This document shows, in pieces, positions 17,699 through 26,986 of a stretch of 64,000 nt of DNA; position 1 is the first letter of the stretch; every line of letters begins with the position of its first letter. Location of the stretch: assembly GCA_944326685.1 (NCBI GenBank), contig CALVEV010000031.1, positions 62,001 to 126,000 on the forward strand. The letters run 5' to 3'. A program made the translations under genes and the position numbers. A model generated the notes under the pieces. It was given only the letters and a program-made list of their open reading frames with translations. It was not told where the DNA came from and searched no databases. This DNA is from Candidatus Gastranaerophilales bacterium. GTDB taxonomy: Bacteria; Cyanobacteriota; Vampirovibrionia; Gastranaerophilales; Gastranaerophilaceae.

Positions 17699-18658
17699 TT
17701 AGTCATCAGCGTGACCAGCAGTACCAAGAACATCAATCATTTTGTGTTTAACTAATTCTTTAACTGCAGTTCTACCAGGTCCCATGTATTCACGTGGGTC
17801 AAATTTTTCAGGGTGTTCAATAAAGAACTCTCTGATAGTAGAAGTCATAGCTAATCTTAAATCTGTATCGATGTTAATTTTAGCAACACCGTGTTTAGAA
17901 GCATAATTAAGCATATCTTCAGGAACACCTTGAGCGTTAGGTAATTTACCACCGTATTGGTTACATTTAGCAACTAAATCTTGTGGAACTGAAGAAGAAC
18001 CGTGAAGAACGATTGGATAATCGCCGAATCCAGCTTCTTTTAATGCGTCTTTAATTTCTTTTAATCTATCGAAGTCTAATTTAGCTTCACCAGAGAATTT
18101 GTAAGCACCATGTGAAGTTCCGATAGCGATAGCTAAAGAATCACAACCAGTTTGTTTAACAAATTCAACAGCTTCTTTAACGTTAGTGTATTTAGCATCT
18201 TTAGCATCAACTTTAACGTCATCTTCAACACCTGCTAATTTACCAAGTTCTGCTTCAACAGAAACTCCTCTTTCGTGAGCATATTCAACAACTTTCTTAG
18301 TAACAGCAACGTTTTCTTCGAATGAGAATCTTGAACCGTCGATCATAACAGAAGAGAAACCACCGTCGATACAAGCTTTACAAATTTCAAAATCAGCACC
18401 GTGATCTAAGTGTAAAGCGATAGGTACTGTAGTTGTAGCTAAAGCTGCTTCAACTAATTTTACTAAGTAAGTTTGGTTAGCATATTTTCTTGCACCAGCA
18501 GAAACTTGAAGAATGATTGGAGATCTTGTTTCTTCAGCTGCTTCAGCAATTGCTTGTAAAATTTCCATGTTATTAACGTTGTAAGCACCGATAGCATATC
18601 CGCCAGCTAATGCTTTTTGGAACATTTCGTTAGTTCCGACTAATTTTCTTTCGCTCAT
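17699..18658 (-). CDS. fba: Class II fructose-bisphosphate aldolase
   Basis: This 319-residue zinc aldolase interconverts fructose-1,6-bisphosphate with DHAP and glyceraldehyde-3-phosphate. Visible motifs are ALHLDHGADF (about 81-90, zinc His), VMIDGSRFSFEEN, VEAELGKLAGVED, LHGSSSVP and KINIDTDLR. An optimal AAGGAGG ribosome site precedes the ATG, and the codon use is more GC-tolerant than in neighbours, as expected for a strongly expressed glycolytic gene. Single-gene unit with its own terminator. An inverted repeat lies just upstream of the ribosome site. Confidence 0.97.
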   Translation of the reverse strand: MSERKLVGTNEMFQKALAGGYAIGAYNVNNMEILQAIAEAAEETRSPIILQVSAGARKYANQTYLVKLVEAALATTTVPIALHLDHGADFEICKACIDGGFSSVMIDGSRFSFEENVAVTKKVVEYAHERGVSVEAELGKLAGVEDDVKVDAKDAKYTNVKEAVEFVKQTGCDSLAIAIGTSHGAYKFSGEAKLDFDRLKEIKDALKEAGFGDYPIVLHGSSSVPQDLVAKCNQYGGKLPNAQGVPEDMLNYASKHGVAKINIDTDLRLAMTSTIREFFIEHPEKFDPREYMGPGRTAVKELVKHKMIDVLGTAGHADD

Positions 18659-18676
18659 TTGAGCCTCCTTCTTATA

Positions 18677-18698
18677 CTGTAAAAAAATATCCTTACAG
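18677..18698. promoter_or_regulatory. Inverted repeat upstream of fba (possible operator)
   Basis: CTGTAA (18677-18682) and TTACAG (18693-18698) form a dyad with a 10-bp spacer, directly before the fba ribosome site. Function is unknown; it could be an operator or chance in AT-rich sequence. Confidence 0.3.
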
Positions 18699-18755
18699 CT
18701 TTAAAAATACAATAAATATAATGTTTTTACAAGGGGGATAAAAATATTGATTTTA

Positions 18756-18784
18756 TTGACATAAACTCCTTTTATATATAATAT
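18756..18784 (+). promoter_or_regulatory. rnhA promoter, apparently leaderless
   Basis: A perfect TTGACA (18756-18761) is followed after 15-17 bp by overlapping TATAAT and TAATAT boxes (18777-18784). The ATG at 18791 is six to eight bases downstream and there is no Shine-Dalgarno. Confidence 0.7.
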
Positions 18785-18790
18785 TTTTAT

Positions 18791-19273
18791 ATGGAAGAGA
18801 GTAAATTATTAGTTGAGATGTATACTGATGGGGCTTGTTCCGGAAATCCTGGTGCGGGAGGATACGGTACAATTCTCCGCTTTAAAGATTCTTCAGGGAA
18901 ATATCATGAAAAAGAATTAACAGCTGGTTATAAGTTAACTACTAATAATAGAATGGAGTTATTGGCTGTAATAGTTGGCTTAGAGGCATTAAAGAAGCCT
19001 TGTAAAGTTAAAATTACTTCTGATAGTAAATATTTTATTGATGCTTTTGAACAAAAATGGATAGATTCGTGGCAAAGGAATAATTGGAAAACTGCAGCCA
19101 AAAAGCCTGTTAAAAATGTGGATTTATGGCAGCGATTATTATTAGCTATGAAACCACATGACATAAATTTAGTTTGGGTAAAAGGTCATAATGGGCATGA
19201 GTTTAATGAACGATGTGATGAATTAGCTGTTAATTCATCTAAATCAGAAAATTTGTTAGATGATAGCTTTTAA
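18791..19273 (+). CDS. rnhA: Ribonuclease HI
   Basis: This 160-residue protein has the full RNase HI active site: Asp12 in [14 protein letters not shown], Glu56 in NNRMELLAV, Asp78 in TSDSKYF and Asp143 in RCDELA, with the KGHNGH loop at 131-136. It removes RNA from RNA-DNA hybrids (R-loops, replication primers). The [20 protein letters not shown] stretch is the basic protrusion of the E. coli type. The start codon sits directly behind a promoter. The gene overlaps the end of the convergent TPR gene by 4 bp. Confidence 0.97.
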   Translation: MEESKLLVEMYTDGACSGNPGAGGYGTILRFKDSSGKYHEKELTAGYKLTTNNRMELLAVIVGLEALKKPCKVKITSDSKYFIDAFEQKWIDSWQRNNWKTAAKKPVKNVDLWQRLLLAMKPHDINLVWVKGHNGHEFNERCDELAVNSSKSENLLDDSF

Positions 19274-20919
19274 TCAAATAAACCGTGTAATCTATCTAAA
19301 ATATCGTGTTCATCTAATTCATTTGTAATTTTATTTAAATCTAATGCCATTTGGTAATATTCTGCTGATTTTGTTTTTTCTTCCATTGCTTGGTACGCTC
19401 GAGCTGTATTGAAATATGCAAGAGTATAATTCGGATTAATTTCAATTGCATTTAAAAAGTGAGTTACAGCTTCTTGAGCATCCCCAATTCCGTCAAGGTA
19501 TACTACTCCTAAATTATTATGAGCTACTTCAAAATCAGGATTTAGGTCTACTGCTTTATGTAGTGATACTAATGCTTCTTCAATATAGTCTTTTTCCCAT
19601 AAAGCAAGTCCTGCTTTTGCATATGCAAGGAAGTTATCAGGATTCATAGTTATTCCATCGCAATAGGTTCTAATAGCTTTGTCTAGGTCTCCTTTTGCCA
19701 TGAATAAATCTCCAAGCGATAGTAATAAATCATAGTTATTAGAATCTAATACTAATCCGGCTTGGAAAGTAGCTTCTGCAGCTTCAAAGTTTCCTTTAAC
19801 TTCGCCATATAATGCTCCTAGTGCATGGCATACAATTGACGTCCAACCTGCATCAGGATTTAGTTTAATTGCTTTTTGGTAATATTCTATAGCATCATCA
19901 TATAGTTCTGCTCGAACAAGAGCATATGCTAAAGAATTATTATAATAAGGGTTTTCACTATCTTCATTTAGAGCTAGTTTGAATGCAGAAACTGAATTAA
20001 TTTTGTCATTTCGTCTTAAATATAAATGACCTAACTCATAATAAATTTTTGCATTATCAATTCCAAATTCTAATAATTGGTTATAGTAATCAATTATTGT
20101 ATCAATTTCATCAGGGAAGTATGTTTGCATTATTGTCGCAAGTTTAATCAAAACTTCTCTATTTTGTGGTGTTGTTTTAAGCGCATTCTTATAATATTCC
20201 AGACTTGCTACAACATCATTACATTCAAGTGATAAATCACCTAATTTTTTGTAAAAAATATCACCATGTTGAGTTTTTTCCATTCCTAAAGCATAAGCAT
20301 TGAATGCGGTTGGAAACATTCGAATTTTTTCTAATGTTGCACCAAGTGTTTTGTATGAAAATACAGAAAAATTATCGGATATCGATTCATACATCATTTT
20401 TAATGCGGGGTAATCGCTCATAAATAAAATGCTCCCTGTGACAAAATAATAAAAAGATTTAAACATTCCACCTATCGTTTTCCCTTCAAGGTGCATTTGT
20501 TTGTTTATAAGTTGTGATAAGAATAATCTTGGTCTTGCTGAGTTCATTTTTTGTTGATTTATTGCAATCTTAAATTCTTCTTCAGCATTTATAAAATCAT
20601 TTGCAAGAGAATAGAAATATCCTGTATAAATATGTGCATTAACATTTTCAGGTTCTAATGTTATTGCCGTTTTACATTGTTCAATAGCACTTTCAAGTGT
20701 AATTTGTCCTTTTTCCCACATAAGACTTGCAAGACGATAATATGCTTCTGCAAGTTTAGGGTTATATTTTATTGCATCAACATAATAAAGTATTGCTCTA
20801 TCTATATCTTCTTTTTGTTGTTTAATAAGATATCTTTGGTGGGCAAGACGCGCATTTTCTAATGCTTTTTCTGCTTCCTCACTCTTATTAATTGCCGGTA
20901 TCGTAAGCTGTTCGGACAT
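19270..20919 (-). CDS. Large TPR-repeat protein (549 aa)
   Basis: Tetratricopeptide repeats occupy two blocks, about residues 40-130 and 200-520, with units such as [35 protein letters not shown] and [21 protein letters not shown] non-TPR stretch with a hydrophobic patch ([16 protein letters not shown]) lies between them. No signal peptide, so a cytoplasmic scaffold is likely. The ATG at 20919 ([12 protein letters not shown]) was chosen because GGAGA precedes it; the frame is open to 20949. The C-terminus ([20 protein letters not shown]) closely matches that of the TPR protein at 35132-36727, so the two are paralogues. Partner unknown. Confidence 0.82.
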   Translation of the reverse strand: MSEQLTIPAINKSEEAEKALENARLAHQRYLIKQQKEDIDRAILYYVDAIKYNPKLAEAYYRLASLMWEKGQITLESAIEQCKTAITLEPENVNAHIYTGYFYSLANDFINAEEEFKIAINQQKMNSARPRLFLSQLINKQMHLEGKTIGGMFKSFYYFVTGSILFMSDYPALKMMYESISDNFSVFSYKTLGATLEKIRMFPTAFNAYALGMEKTQHGDIFYKKLGDLSLECNDVVASLEYYKNALKTTPQNREVLIKLATIMQTYFPDEIDTIIDYYNQLLEFGIDNAKIYYELGHLYLRRNDKINSVSAFKLALNEDSENPYYNNSLAYALVRAELYDDAIEYYQKAIKLNPDAGWTSIVCHALGALYGEVKGNFEAAEATFQAGLVLDSNNYDLLLSLGDLFMAKGDLDKAIRTYCDGITMNPDNFLAYAKAGLALWEKDYIEEALVSLHKAVDLNPDFEVAHNNLGVVYLDGIGDAQEAVTHFLNAIEINPNYTLAYFNTARAYQAMEEKTKSAEYYQMALDLNKITNELDEHDILDRLHGLFD

Positions 20920-21072
20920 TATTTCTCCATAAATTGTCTGATGTAGCATGATAGACGGACTTAAATTTTGAATCTTTAGTCTAAAAATTAGAATATCAAC
21001 CGTATAGTTTAGAGTTTTAATATTACTGGATTTTAGCGGTTTTATTAATTGTTTTTATATTTATAAGTTGAT

Positions 21073-21945
21073 TTATCTTATAAAGTTCCAGAAATATCTT
21101 TTTAATTTCTTTATGATATTCATTTTAATTGGTTTATCATTTACTGTTGTAATTTGATATCCTTCTGGTTGAACAGTTCTTGTATAGTGAATGTCAGGTA
21201 GTCCAAATAACATTACATACATAGGTTTGTAGCTATCAGGGATTTCTAAATATTCACATAAATCAGGAAATACTTTTAGACAAATTTCTGCAAATCCACA
21301 CCATAATGTTCCAATATTTAAACTTTGCGCATAAAGTTCAAAATAACTCAAATTAATAATTGCATCTTCAGGTGCACAAGGTGCATTAATAGGAGATGAT
21401 ACAACAATCATGTGTGGACAATCTCTGAATATAACATCTTCTCCATTTAAAAATGCATCTTTATATTTAGAAAATTTATTTACTATTGAAGATAGTTGTT
21501 TTGATGAGAATAACTTTTTGATTTTGCTATTTGTTATATTTCTAAATTTGTCCATAACCTCAATATCTTCAATTATTGAAAAATGTAGTTTGTGGAAGTT
21601 GCAGCCTGTTGGGGGATACTTAAGCATATTTTTTAATTTATCCATTAAATCCTTAGGGATATTTTCAGGTTTATAGTGTCTATAACTTCTTCTTGATTTA
21701 ATTAGATTTAATAATTGTTCATCTGTTGGAAAATTATTTGTAAGTTCCGAATCTTCAGGATTTTTGTTGAATATTTTTAATGCTCCAGTTGGACAAATCG
21801 CTAAACAATGTTGGCATTTTATGCAACGATTTTCATCTGTAATATAAGGATAATTTTCTTCATTAAATTCAATAATCCCAGATACGCAGTCTTTAACGCA
21901 TTGTCCGCAATGAATACATTTTTCTTTATCAATAACAAAATCCAT
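21073..21945 (-). CDS. Ferredoxin-nitroreductase fusion protein
   Basis: The N-terminal 60 residues carry two [4Fe-4S] motifs (CIHCGQCVKDC and CIKCQHCLAICPTG). A nitroreductase-fold flavoprotein domain follows from about residue 82, with SRRSYRHYKPENIP and YPPTGCNFHKLHF. Such ferredoxin-nitroreductases bind FMN and take electrons from ferredoxin-type donors; the substrate cannot be told from sequence. In strict anaerobes they are common and often annotated only generally. The total of 290 residues fits the fusion. It follows pnp, separated by a terminator, so it is probably expressed separately. Confidence 0.88.
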   Translation of the reverse strand: MDFVIDKEKCIHCGQCVKDCVSGIIEFNEENYPYITDENRCIKCQHCLAICPTGALKIFNKNPEDSELTNNFPTDEQLLNLIKSRRSYRHYKPENIPKDLMDKLKNMLKYPPTGCNFHKLHFSIIEDIEVMDKFRNITNSKIKKLFSSKQLSSIVNKFSKYKDAFLNGEDVIFRDCPHMIVVSSPINAPCAPEDAIINLSYFELYAQSLNIGTLWCGFAEICLKVFPDLCEYLEIPDSYKPMYVMLFGLPDIHYTRTVQPEGYQITTVNDKPIKMNIIKKLKRYFWNFIR

Positions 21946-21964
21946 AATGTTCTCCTTATAAAAT

Positions 21965-21995
21965 AAAGAGGTGAAATAATCTATTCCACCTCTTT
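21965..21995 (-). terminator. Terminator downstream of pnp
   Basis: AAAGAGGTG (21965-21973) pairs with CACCTCTTT (21987-21995), followed on the minus strand by an AT-rich tail. Confidence 0.75.
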
Positions 21996-22014
21996 ACTAT
22001 ATCTAATTAGTTAA

Positions 22015-24156
22015 TTAAGAATTGAATTGAGCTTTTTCTTCTTCAGAAACACCCTTGATTGTTAAATTAACTCTGCCTTTATCGTCAATTTTGATAATTT
22101 TAACGATAACTTCATCGCCAATGTTAACGTGAGGTTCAATAGTTTCAATTCTTTCTTGGCAAATTTGTGAAATGTGAACCATACCATCTTTACCGCCGCC
22201 TAATTCAACGAAAGCACCAATAGGTATAATTCTAACAACTTTACCTTTTAAAATCATTCCAACTTCAGGTTTGAAGGTTAAATCTCTAATCATTTTCTTA
22301 GCGATTTCAGCACCTTCTTGGTCGTTAGAAGTAATAGTAACTATACCATTATCTTGGATATCAATTTCCGCTCCTGAAGCATCAATGATTGCTCTAATTT
22401 GTTTTCCTCCAGGTCCGATAACAATTCCGATGTCTTCAGCTGGGATTGTCATTGTAGATATGCTTGGTGCGAATGGAGACATTGGTCCAGGTTCAGTGAT
22501 TGCTTTTCTCATTTCACCTAAGATATGAAGTCTACCTTCTTTTGCTTGTTGTAATGCACGTCTTAATGTATCGTTTGCAATACCTTTAGCTTTCATATCC
22601 ATTTGAAGTGCTGTAATACCTGTATCATTACCTGTAACTTTGAAATCCATATCTCCAAGGAAGTCTTCAATACCTTGAATATCTGTTAATACAACAGGTT
22701 CTCTACCTTCTTCAGTAATCATACCCATTGCAACACCACCAATCATACATTTTACAGGAACACCAGCATTCATTAATGCCATTGATGAACCACAAGTAGA
22801 TGCCATTGATGTTGAACCGTTTGATTCTAATACGTCAGATGTAACTCTGATTGTATAACCAAATTCTTCTTGAGAAGGTAATGCAGGAACATTAGCTCTT
22901 TCAGCTAAGTTTCCGTGTCCAACTTCTCTTCTTCCAGGTCCTCTTAATGGTTTTACTTCACCAACAGAGAATCCAGGGAAGATATATTTGTGCATATAAG
23001 TTTTTTCAGTTTGAGGATCAACTCCGTCAAGTTCTTGCTTCATAGCAGGACCTGCTAAAGTTGCAACTGATAATACTTGAGTTTGACCTCTTGTGAATAC
23101 TGCAGAACCGTGAGCTCTTGGAATAACTCCAACTTCACACCAAATAGGTCTAACATCGGTTGGTTTTCTTCCATCTGCTCTAACGTTTTCATCTAAAATC
23201 ATTGCTCTCATGATTTTCTTTTCAGCAGCTTTAAATTCTTCTGCAACAAAGTCAATACCTGTTTCTTCCATTATTGCTTTTATTGCGTGATCTTCTGGAA
23301 GTGCATCTATTTTTTCTTTTACAAGATTTTTTGCTTCTTCCAATTTGTTTTGTCTATATTCTCTATCAAAGTTGTGATAAGCATCAAAAATCATATCGTG
23401 AGCAGTTTCATCAATAATTTGTTTAATTTCTGATGTGTCATATGGATTAATAAATTCTTCTTTAACAACTTCACATTGTTTTGCAAATTCAACTTGTGCA
23501 TCACATTGTTTTCTGATTTCACATTGTGCAAATTCAACAGCTGCCATAATGTCATCTTCTGTAACAAAATTACATCCAGCTTCAACCATGATTACAGAAT
23601 CATGTGTACCAGCAACAACAATGTCTAAATCAGAGTTTTTAGCTTGTTGATGTGTTGGATTTGCGATAAAATTACCATTTTCATCTTTTGATACTCTAAC
23701 AGCTCCAATAGGGCCTTCAAAAGGTGCGCCTGTTAACATTAATGCACAAGAAGCACCTAACATTGCTAATGTGTCAGGTTGGTTTTCTTGATCATAACTA
23801 AATAATTGAGCTACGATTTGAATATCATTTCTATATCCTTTAGGGAATAATGGTCTGATAGGTCTATCAATTAATCTTGATACTAAAATAGCTTTGTCGC
23901 TTGCTTTACCTTCAGATCTGTTGTATCCGCCAGGTATTCTGCCAATTGCAGACATTCTTTCTTCATAATCAATTAATAATGGGAAGAAATCTATCCCAAC
24001 TCTAGGTTCTTTACTTACTACAGCGTGAACAAATAACATAGTGTCTCCGCATCTTACAGTTACACTGCCATTTGTTGATTGAGCATACTTTCCTGTCTCA
24101 ATGGTTACTGTTTTTCCGCCAATTTCAAGGCTCATTTGTTTTGTTTCTGGTATCAT
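22015..24156 (-). CDS. pnp: Polynucleotide phosphorylase
   Basis: This 713-residue 3'-5' exoribonuclease is phosphate-dependent and works in mRNA decay. It has two RNase PH folds (about 10-230 with GRIPGGYNRSEGKASDKAIL, and 315-545 with GVIPRAHGSAVFTRGQTQVL and FLGDMDFKVTG). A KH domain (IGIVIGPGGKQIRAIID) and a C-terminal S1 domain (GMILKGKVVRIIPIGAFVEL) follow. All parts are in family order and length. The ATG has an AAGGAAGG ribosome site. It is a separate unit rather than being in an rpsO-pnp operon. Confidence 0.97.
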   Translation of the reverse strand: MIPETKQMSLEIGGKTVTIETGKYAQSTNGSVTVRCGDTMLFVHAVVSKEPRVGIDFFPLLIDYEERMSAIGRIPGGYNRSEGKASDKAILVSRLIDRPIRPLFPKGYRNDIQIVAQLFSYDQENQPDTLAMLGASCALMLTGAPFEGPIGAVRVSKDENGNFIANPTHQQAKNSDLDIVVAGTHDSVIMVEAGCNFVTEDDIMAAVEFAQCEIRKQCDAQVEFAKQCEVVKEEFINPYDTSEIKQIIDETAHDMIFDAYHNFDREYRQNKLEEAKNLVKEKIDALPEDHAIKAIMEETGIDFVAEEFKAAEKKIMRAMILDENVRADGRKPTDVRPIWCEVGVIPRAHGSAVFTRGQTQVLSVATLAGPAMKQELDGVDPQTEKTYMHKYIFPGFSVGEVKPLRGPGRREVGHGNLAERANVPALPSQEEFGYTIRVTSDVLESNGSTSMASTCGSSMALMNAGVPVKCMIGGVAMGMITEEGREPVVLTDIQGIEDFLGDMDFKVTGNDTGITALQMDMKAKGIANDTLRRALQQAKEGRLHILGEMRKAITEPGPMSPFAPSISTMTIPAEDIGIVIGPGGKQIRAIIDASGAEIDIQDNGIVTITSNDQEGAEIAKKMIRDLTFKPEVGMILKGKVVRIIPIGAFVELGGGKDGMVHISQICQERIETIEPHVNIGDEVIVKIIKIDDKGRVNLTIKGVSEEEKAQFNS

Positions 24157-24262
24157 TTTACCTTCCTTCTTCGACTGCTCGATAGCCGAAATTAATTACT
24201 ATTACTTTATTTCTTACCACCTTATTATACTATAAATATTTGTAAAGATATGCAATTGTTTT

Positions 24263-24280
24263 TTTGTAAAATTTTGTAAA
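24263..24280 (+). promoter_or_regulatory. HLR1-like direct repeat (TTTGTAAA-AT-TTTGTAAA)
   Basis: Two TTTGTAAA copies lie 10 bp apart, 133 bp before the EF-hand gene at 24413. A third perfect TTTGTAAA at 24239-24246, with a degraded partner at 24249-24256, lies just upstream. All positions match the reverse complement of HLR1. Confidence 0.55.
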
Positions 24281-24412
24281 TTATATATTCCCTTAAAAGT
24301 ATTGTAATACCTTTATTAGGCGGGGTTTATCACAATAATAATTTAAAATTTTCTGAAATTTTTATTAATATATTTTTTTATAAATTATATGAACTAATAA
24401 GGAGAGATAAAT

Positions 24413-25138
24413 ATGGTTTCAATTTCTTCTATGAATGCATCTAGTCCTGAACCACAAAATCCTGTACAAAATAATAATCTCGTTCAAAAAACTTCAGATG
24501 ATAATATATGGTCTAAATATGATGACAATAAAGATGGTGTTATAAATATTGCTGATACATCAAGTGTAAAACCAATATATGATCAAATAATGCAAAAAAT
24601 TGAAACATTATCTGAAAAAATAAAATCAAGTTTTCAAGCTTCAATAACAAGTTTATTCCAAGAAGGTAAAAGTTATAATAAAACTGCTGAAGATGCTAAA
24701 ATTGCAGATAATTCTTTTGAGTCATCGAGACAAACTCTTGAAAATAGAATCAACCTAGCAGTAGAATTCAATAATGTTCAACCAGATCAGGTTATGGTGC
24801 ATCCAAAAGATAACTCTATTGTACAAGTTAAGAAAGATGGAGAATCCGTTATTATTGTTCCAATGAATGATGGTAAATATATAACATATAGACAAAATTC
24901 TGAAGCTCTTCCTGAAAGTAAAAATGAAAGAGAGGGTTACTCAGAAATTGAACATAAGGAATATAATTCAATTAGCGAATTAAAAGAAGATATGGCAAGT
25001 GAAAGTTATGGATGGGGACGTACAACATTGCGTCAAAATCATCCTGATAAAAAATCAAAACAAGATCTTTCTTTGGTTTCAGTGATAGTAAAAGATTCAT
25101 TTGTTGATTTAGTTGGTTATGATAAGTTTGATAAGTAA
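24413..25138 (+). CDS. Unknown protein with one EF-hand/dockerin-like calcium loop (241 aa)
   Basis: The family is not recognised. Residues 37-48 (DDNKDGVINIAD) form a canonical EF-hand or dockerin-type loop with Asp37, Asn39, Asp41, the invariant Gly42, Ile44 and Asp48, so calcium binding is likely. The preceding 30 residues are Ser/Asn/Gln-rich. Residues 55-120 look coiled and helical; the C-terminal half holds a beta-rich block (MVHPKDNSIVQVKKDGESVI). There is no classical signal peptide, although the N-terminus resembles linker sequence. It has an AAGGAGAG ribosome site and an upstream HLR1-like repeat, placing it in the same putative regulon as the next gene, a sigma factor. Confidence 0.7.
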   Translation: MVSISSMNASSPEPQNPVQNNNLVQKTSDDNIWSKYDDNKDGVINIADTSSVKPIYDQIMQKIETLSEKIKSSFQASITSLFQEGKSYNKTAEDAKIADNSFESSRQTLENRINLAVEFNNVQPDQVMVHPKDNSIVQVKKDGESVIIVPMNDGKYITYRQNSEALPESKNEREGYSEIEHKEYNSISELKEDMASESYGWGRTTLRQNHPDKKSKQDLSLVSVIVKDSFVDLVGYDKFDK

Positions 25139-25196
25139 TATATTGCAGCTAAAATAGCAAATTATAACAACATAAAAGAAGGTACTTTATATTATA

Positions 25197-25214
25197 TTTG
25201 TAAATAATTGTAAA
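25197..25214 (+). promoter_or_regulatory. HLR1-like direct repeat upstream of the sigma factor gene
   Basis: TTTGTAAA-TA-ATTGTAAA ends seven bases before the -35 hexamer at 25222. This is the placement expected of a response-regulator site touching RNA polymerase. Confidence 0.6.
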
Positions 25215-25221
25215 GAATAGG

Positions 25222-25261
25222 TTGACAATTGTATATACTTTAGTATATACTGAGTATATAC
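25222..25261 (+). promoter_or_regulatory. Sigma factor promoter overlapped by three GTATATAC palindromes
   Basis: A perfect TTGACA (25222-25227) and TATATA (25244-25249) are 16 bp apart. The self-complementary octamer GTATATAC occurs at 25231-25238, 25243-25250 and 25254-25261, with centre spacings of 12 and 11 bp. They cover the spacer, the -10 box and the start region, which fits a repressor operator array. Confidence 0.6.
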
Positions 25262-25367
25262 AGAGAGCTATATTTTAAAGGCAATGTATAAAATTCCACA
25301 TAAAAGGATAGTGTACCCCAAAATTGAATATTAAAAGATAGTGTATAGTGTATTAAGGAGTTTATGT

Positions 25368-26270
25368 ATGTCAGATTACCCTATTAAAATGAAGAAAACT
25401 AACAAATCAAACAGTAACCCTTCAAAAAACTTAGTCTTAAAAGCTTGTTCAGATTCAGATTTATCTCGTTATATCAGAGATATTTCAAAATTCCCTCAAT
25501 TATCAGCAGAAGAAGAAAAAGAAGTTGCTAGAAAAGCAAAAGCAGGAGATGAAGAAGCTAAGAAAACATTAATTCAAGCAAATTTAAGATTAGTAGTAAC
25601 TGTTGCTAAAAAAGCAATTCATATGTCTTCTTTACCACTAATTGATTTGATACAAGAAGGTAATTTAGGTTTAATGGTTGCAGTTGATAAATTTAATTGG
25701 AAATTAGGATATAAATTCCAAACATATGCAACTTGGTGGATTAAGCAAGCTATGTTCAAAGCTATTTCAGAACAATCTCATAGTATGAAGATTCCTGTAT
25801 ATATTCAAGAAACTTTATCTAAATTCTCAAAAATTAAATCAGAAATGGAAAGAAAATATAACTGTCAGGTTAAAAATAAAGATGTTGCAGAAAAAATGAA
25901 TATTTCTGAAGATAAACTTGATACATTCTTGTCAGCATATTCAAAAACAATATCAATTGAAGGAAGTATGGAGTGTCAGAATGGGAAAGAACTTAACGTT
26001 GCAGACATTTTAGAAGATACAAAAGCAGACGTTTCTTTAAGTGTTGAAGCAGAAAATCTTAAAAAAGATTTAGAAATAGTTATTTCAACATTAAAAGATA
26101 GAGAACAGGCAATCGTTAAGATGCGCTACGGATTGGGAGATATTACACGCAGAACATTAGAAGAAATCGGAAACATTTATGGTGTTACCAAAGAATGTAT
26201 TCGACAAACTGAATTGCGTGCTTTGAAAAAAATGAAGAATAACACTTTATTAAGCTGTTATGTTGATTAG
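25368..26270 (+). CDS. Sigma-70 family RNA polymerase sigma factor (group 2-like)
   Basis: This 300-residue protein has region 1.2 (YIRDISKFPQLSAEEE), region 2 (LIQANLRLVVTVAKK, then LIDLIQEGNLGLMVAVDKF, YKFQTYATWWIKQAM), region 3, and region 4 (LKDREQAIVKMRYGL, then TLEEIGNIYGVTKECIRQTE). It lacks a long region 1.1, and the promoter-contact residues differ from the usual RPAHM-type primary sigma, so group 2 (non-essential, RpoD-like) is the best class. The open frame begins at GTG 25341, but AAGGAG at 25355-25360 sets the start at ATG 25368. It may read the unusual promoters of the GNAT-like genes directly downstream; that is inference. Confidence 0.9.
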   Translation: MSDYPIKMKKTNKSNSNPSKNLVLKACSDSDLSRYIRDISKFPQLSAEEEKEVARKAKAGDEEAKKTLIQANLRLVVTVAKKAIHMSSLPLIDLIQEGNLGLMVAVDKFNWKLGYKFQTYATWWIKQAMFKAISEQSHSMKIPVYIQETLSKFSKIKSEMERKYNCQVKNKDVAEKMNISEDKLDTFLSAYSKTISIEGSMECQNGKELNVADILEDTKADVSLSVEAENLKKDLEIVISTLKDREQAIVKMRYGLGDITRRTLEEIGNIYGVTKECIRQTELRALKKMKNNTLLSCYVD

Positions 26271-26342
26271 GATCTGAAAAAGTCCTTTGAACTAAACAAA
26301 TTAATACATTAGACTAATCTCATCACTTATCTATATATTTAA

Positions 26343-26374
26343 AATGACGTAAATTTATATTTACGTCATTCTTT
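26343..26374 (+). terminator. Terminator after the sigma factor gene
   Basis: AATGACGTAAA and TTTACGTCATT form an 11-bp stem around TTTATA, followed by CTTTT. The TAGCAA box of the next gene begins at 26375, directly after the T run. Confidence 0.9.
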
Positions 26375-26403
26375 TAGCAAAAAAAAATATGTTTGGGTTT
26401 AAA
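26375..26403 (+). promoter_or_regulatory. TAGCAA-type promoter of the first GNAT-like gene
   Basis: TAGCAA (26375-26380), 17 bp, TTTAAA (26398-26403), then six bases to the ATG at 26410. The arrangement recurs at 26953, 32818, 39875(-) and 46974(-). Confidence 0.5.
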
Positions 26404-26409
26404 TTAAAT

Positions 26410-26955
26410 ATGAACAATATAAATTTTAAGGCTACTCATATAAATTCAATTAATATTTTTAAAAGAGAAGGTACTAATTATAAACCATTCGAAGCTAATT
26501 TTGTAGAATTTAATCAAGGGAATAAAAAAGATTTATTTACGCTCAAAGAAACGAGTGATTTATGGGGTGATTGTTATGCTCTTGATATAAAAGAGCATTT
26601 TAAAAATGATGATTTTCAAAAAGAAAAAAAACATGTATATGGGCTAACAACTCAAAATGAAAATTATGATTATATAAAACCAAATAATGTTCTTGGCGTT
26701 GTAGAATTTATTGAAAAAGATGATTGTAATAAAATTAATTTGTTACAAGTAAGTCCTGATAATCAGGCTTATCAATTTGGACGTCCTGATTATAAAAAAG
26801 TAGGGACTGCAATAGTTGAGTCTTTAAAACAAATATATGATTCAAAGCCAATAAAATTACATTCAGTTTTTAATGCTAAAGGTTTTTATGAGAAAAATGG
26901 TTTTACACAAGATAAATTTTCGAATGATAAATTAGAATATATTTGGAATGTGTAG
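26410..26955 (+). CDS. GNAT-like protein with N-terminal INFKA motif, paralogue 1
   Basis: About 181 residues from ATG 26410; the frame is open from ATG 26389. The start was chosen because 26410 lines up with its paralogues at 26987, 27580 and 32852. The N-terminus reads MNNINFKATHIN. The rest resembles a Gcn5-type acetyltransferase fold: LGVVEF and NLLQVSP strands, KKVGTAIVESL as a degenerate acetyl-CoA loop ([K]xxGxA), and AKGFYEKNGF as motif B. No standard ribosome site is present. Substrate is unknown. First of three tandem copies directly after the sigma factor gene. Confidence 0.72.
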   Translation: MNNINFKATHINSINIFKREGTNYKPFEANFVEFNQGNKKDLFTLKETSDLWGDCYALDIKEHFKNDDFQKEKKHVYGLTTQNENYDYIKPNNVLGVVEFIEKDDCNKINLLQVSPDNQAYQFGRPDYKKVGTAIVESLKQIYDSKPIKLHSVFNAKGFYEKNGFTQDKFSNDKLEYIWNV

Positions 26956-26980
26956 CAAAAAATAAATTTACTTGTTTTAT
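26953..26980 (+). promoter_or_regulatory. TAGCAA-type promoter of the second GNAT-like gene
   Basis: TAGCAA (26953-26958) contains the stop codon of the preceding gene; 16 bp later TTTTAT (26975-26980), then six bases to the ATG at 26987. No Shine-Dalgarno. Confidence 0.5.
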
Positions 26981-26986
26981 TAAAAT

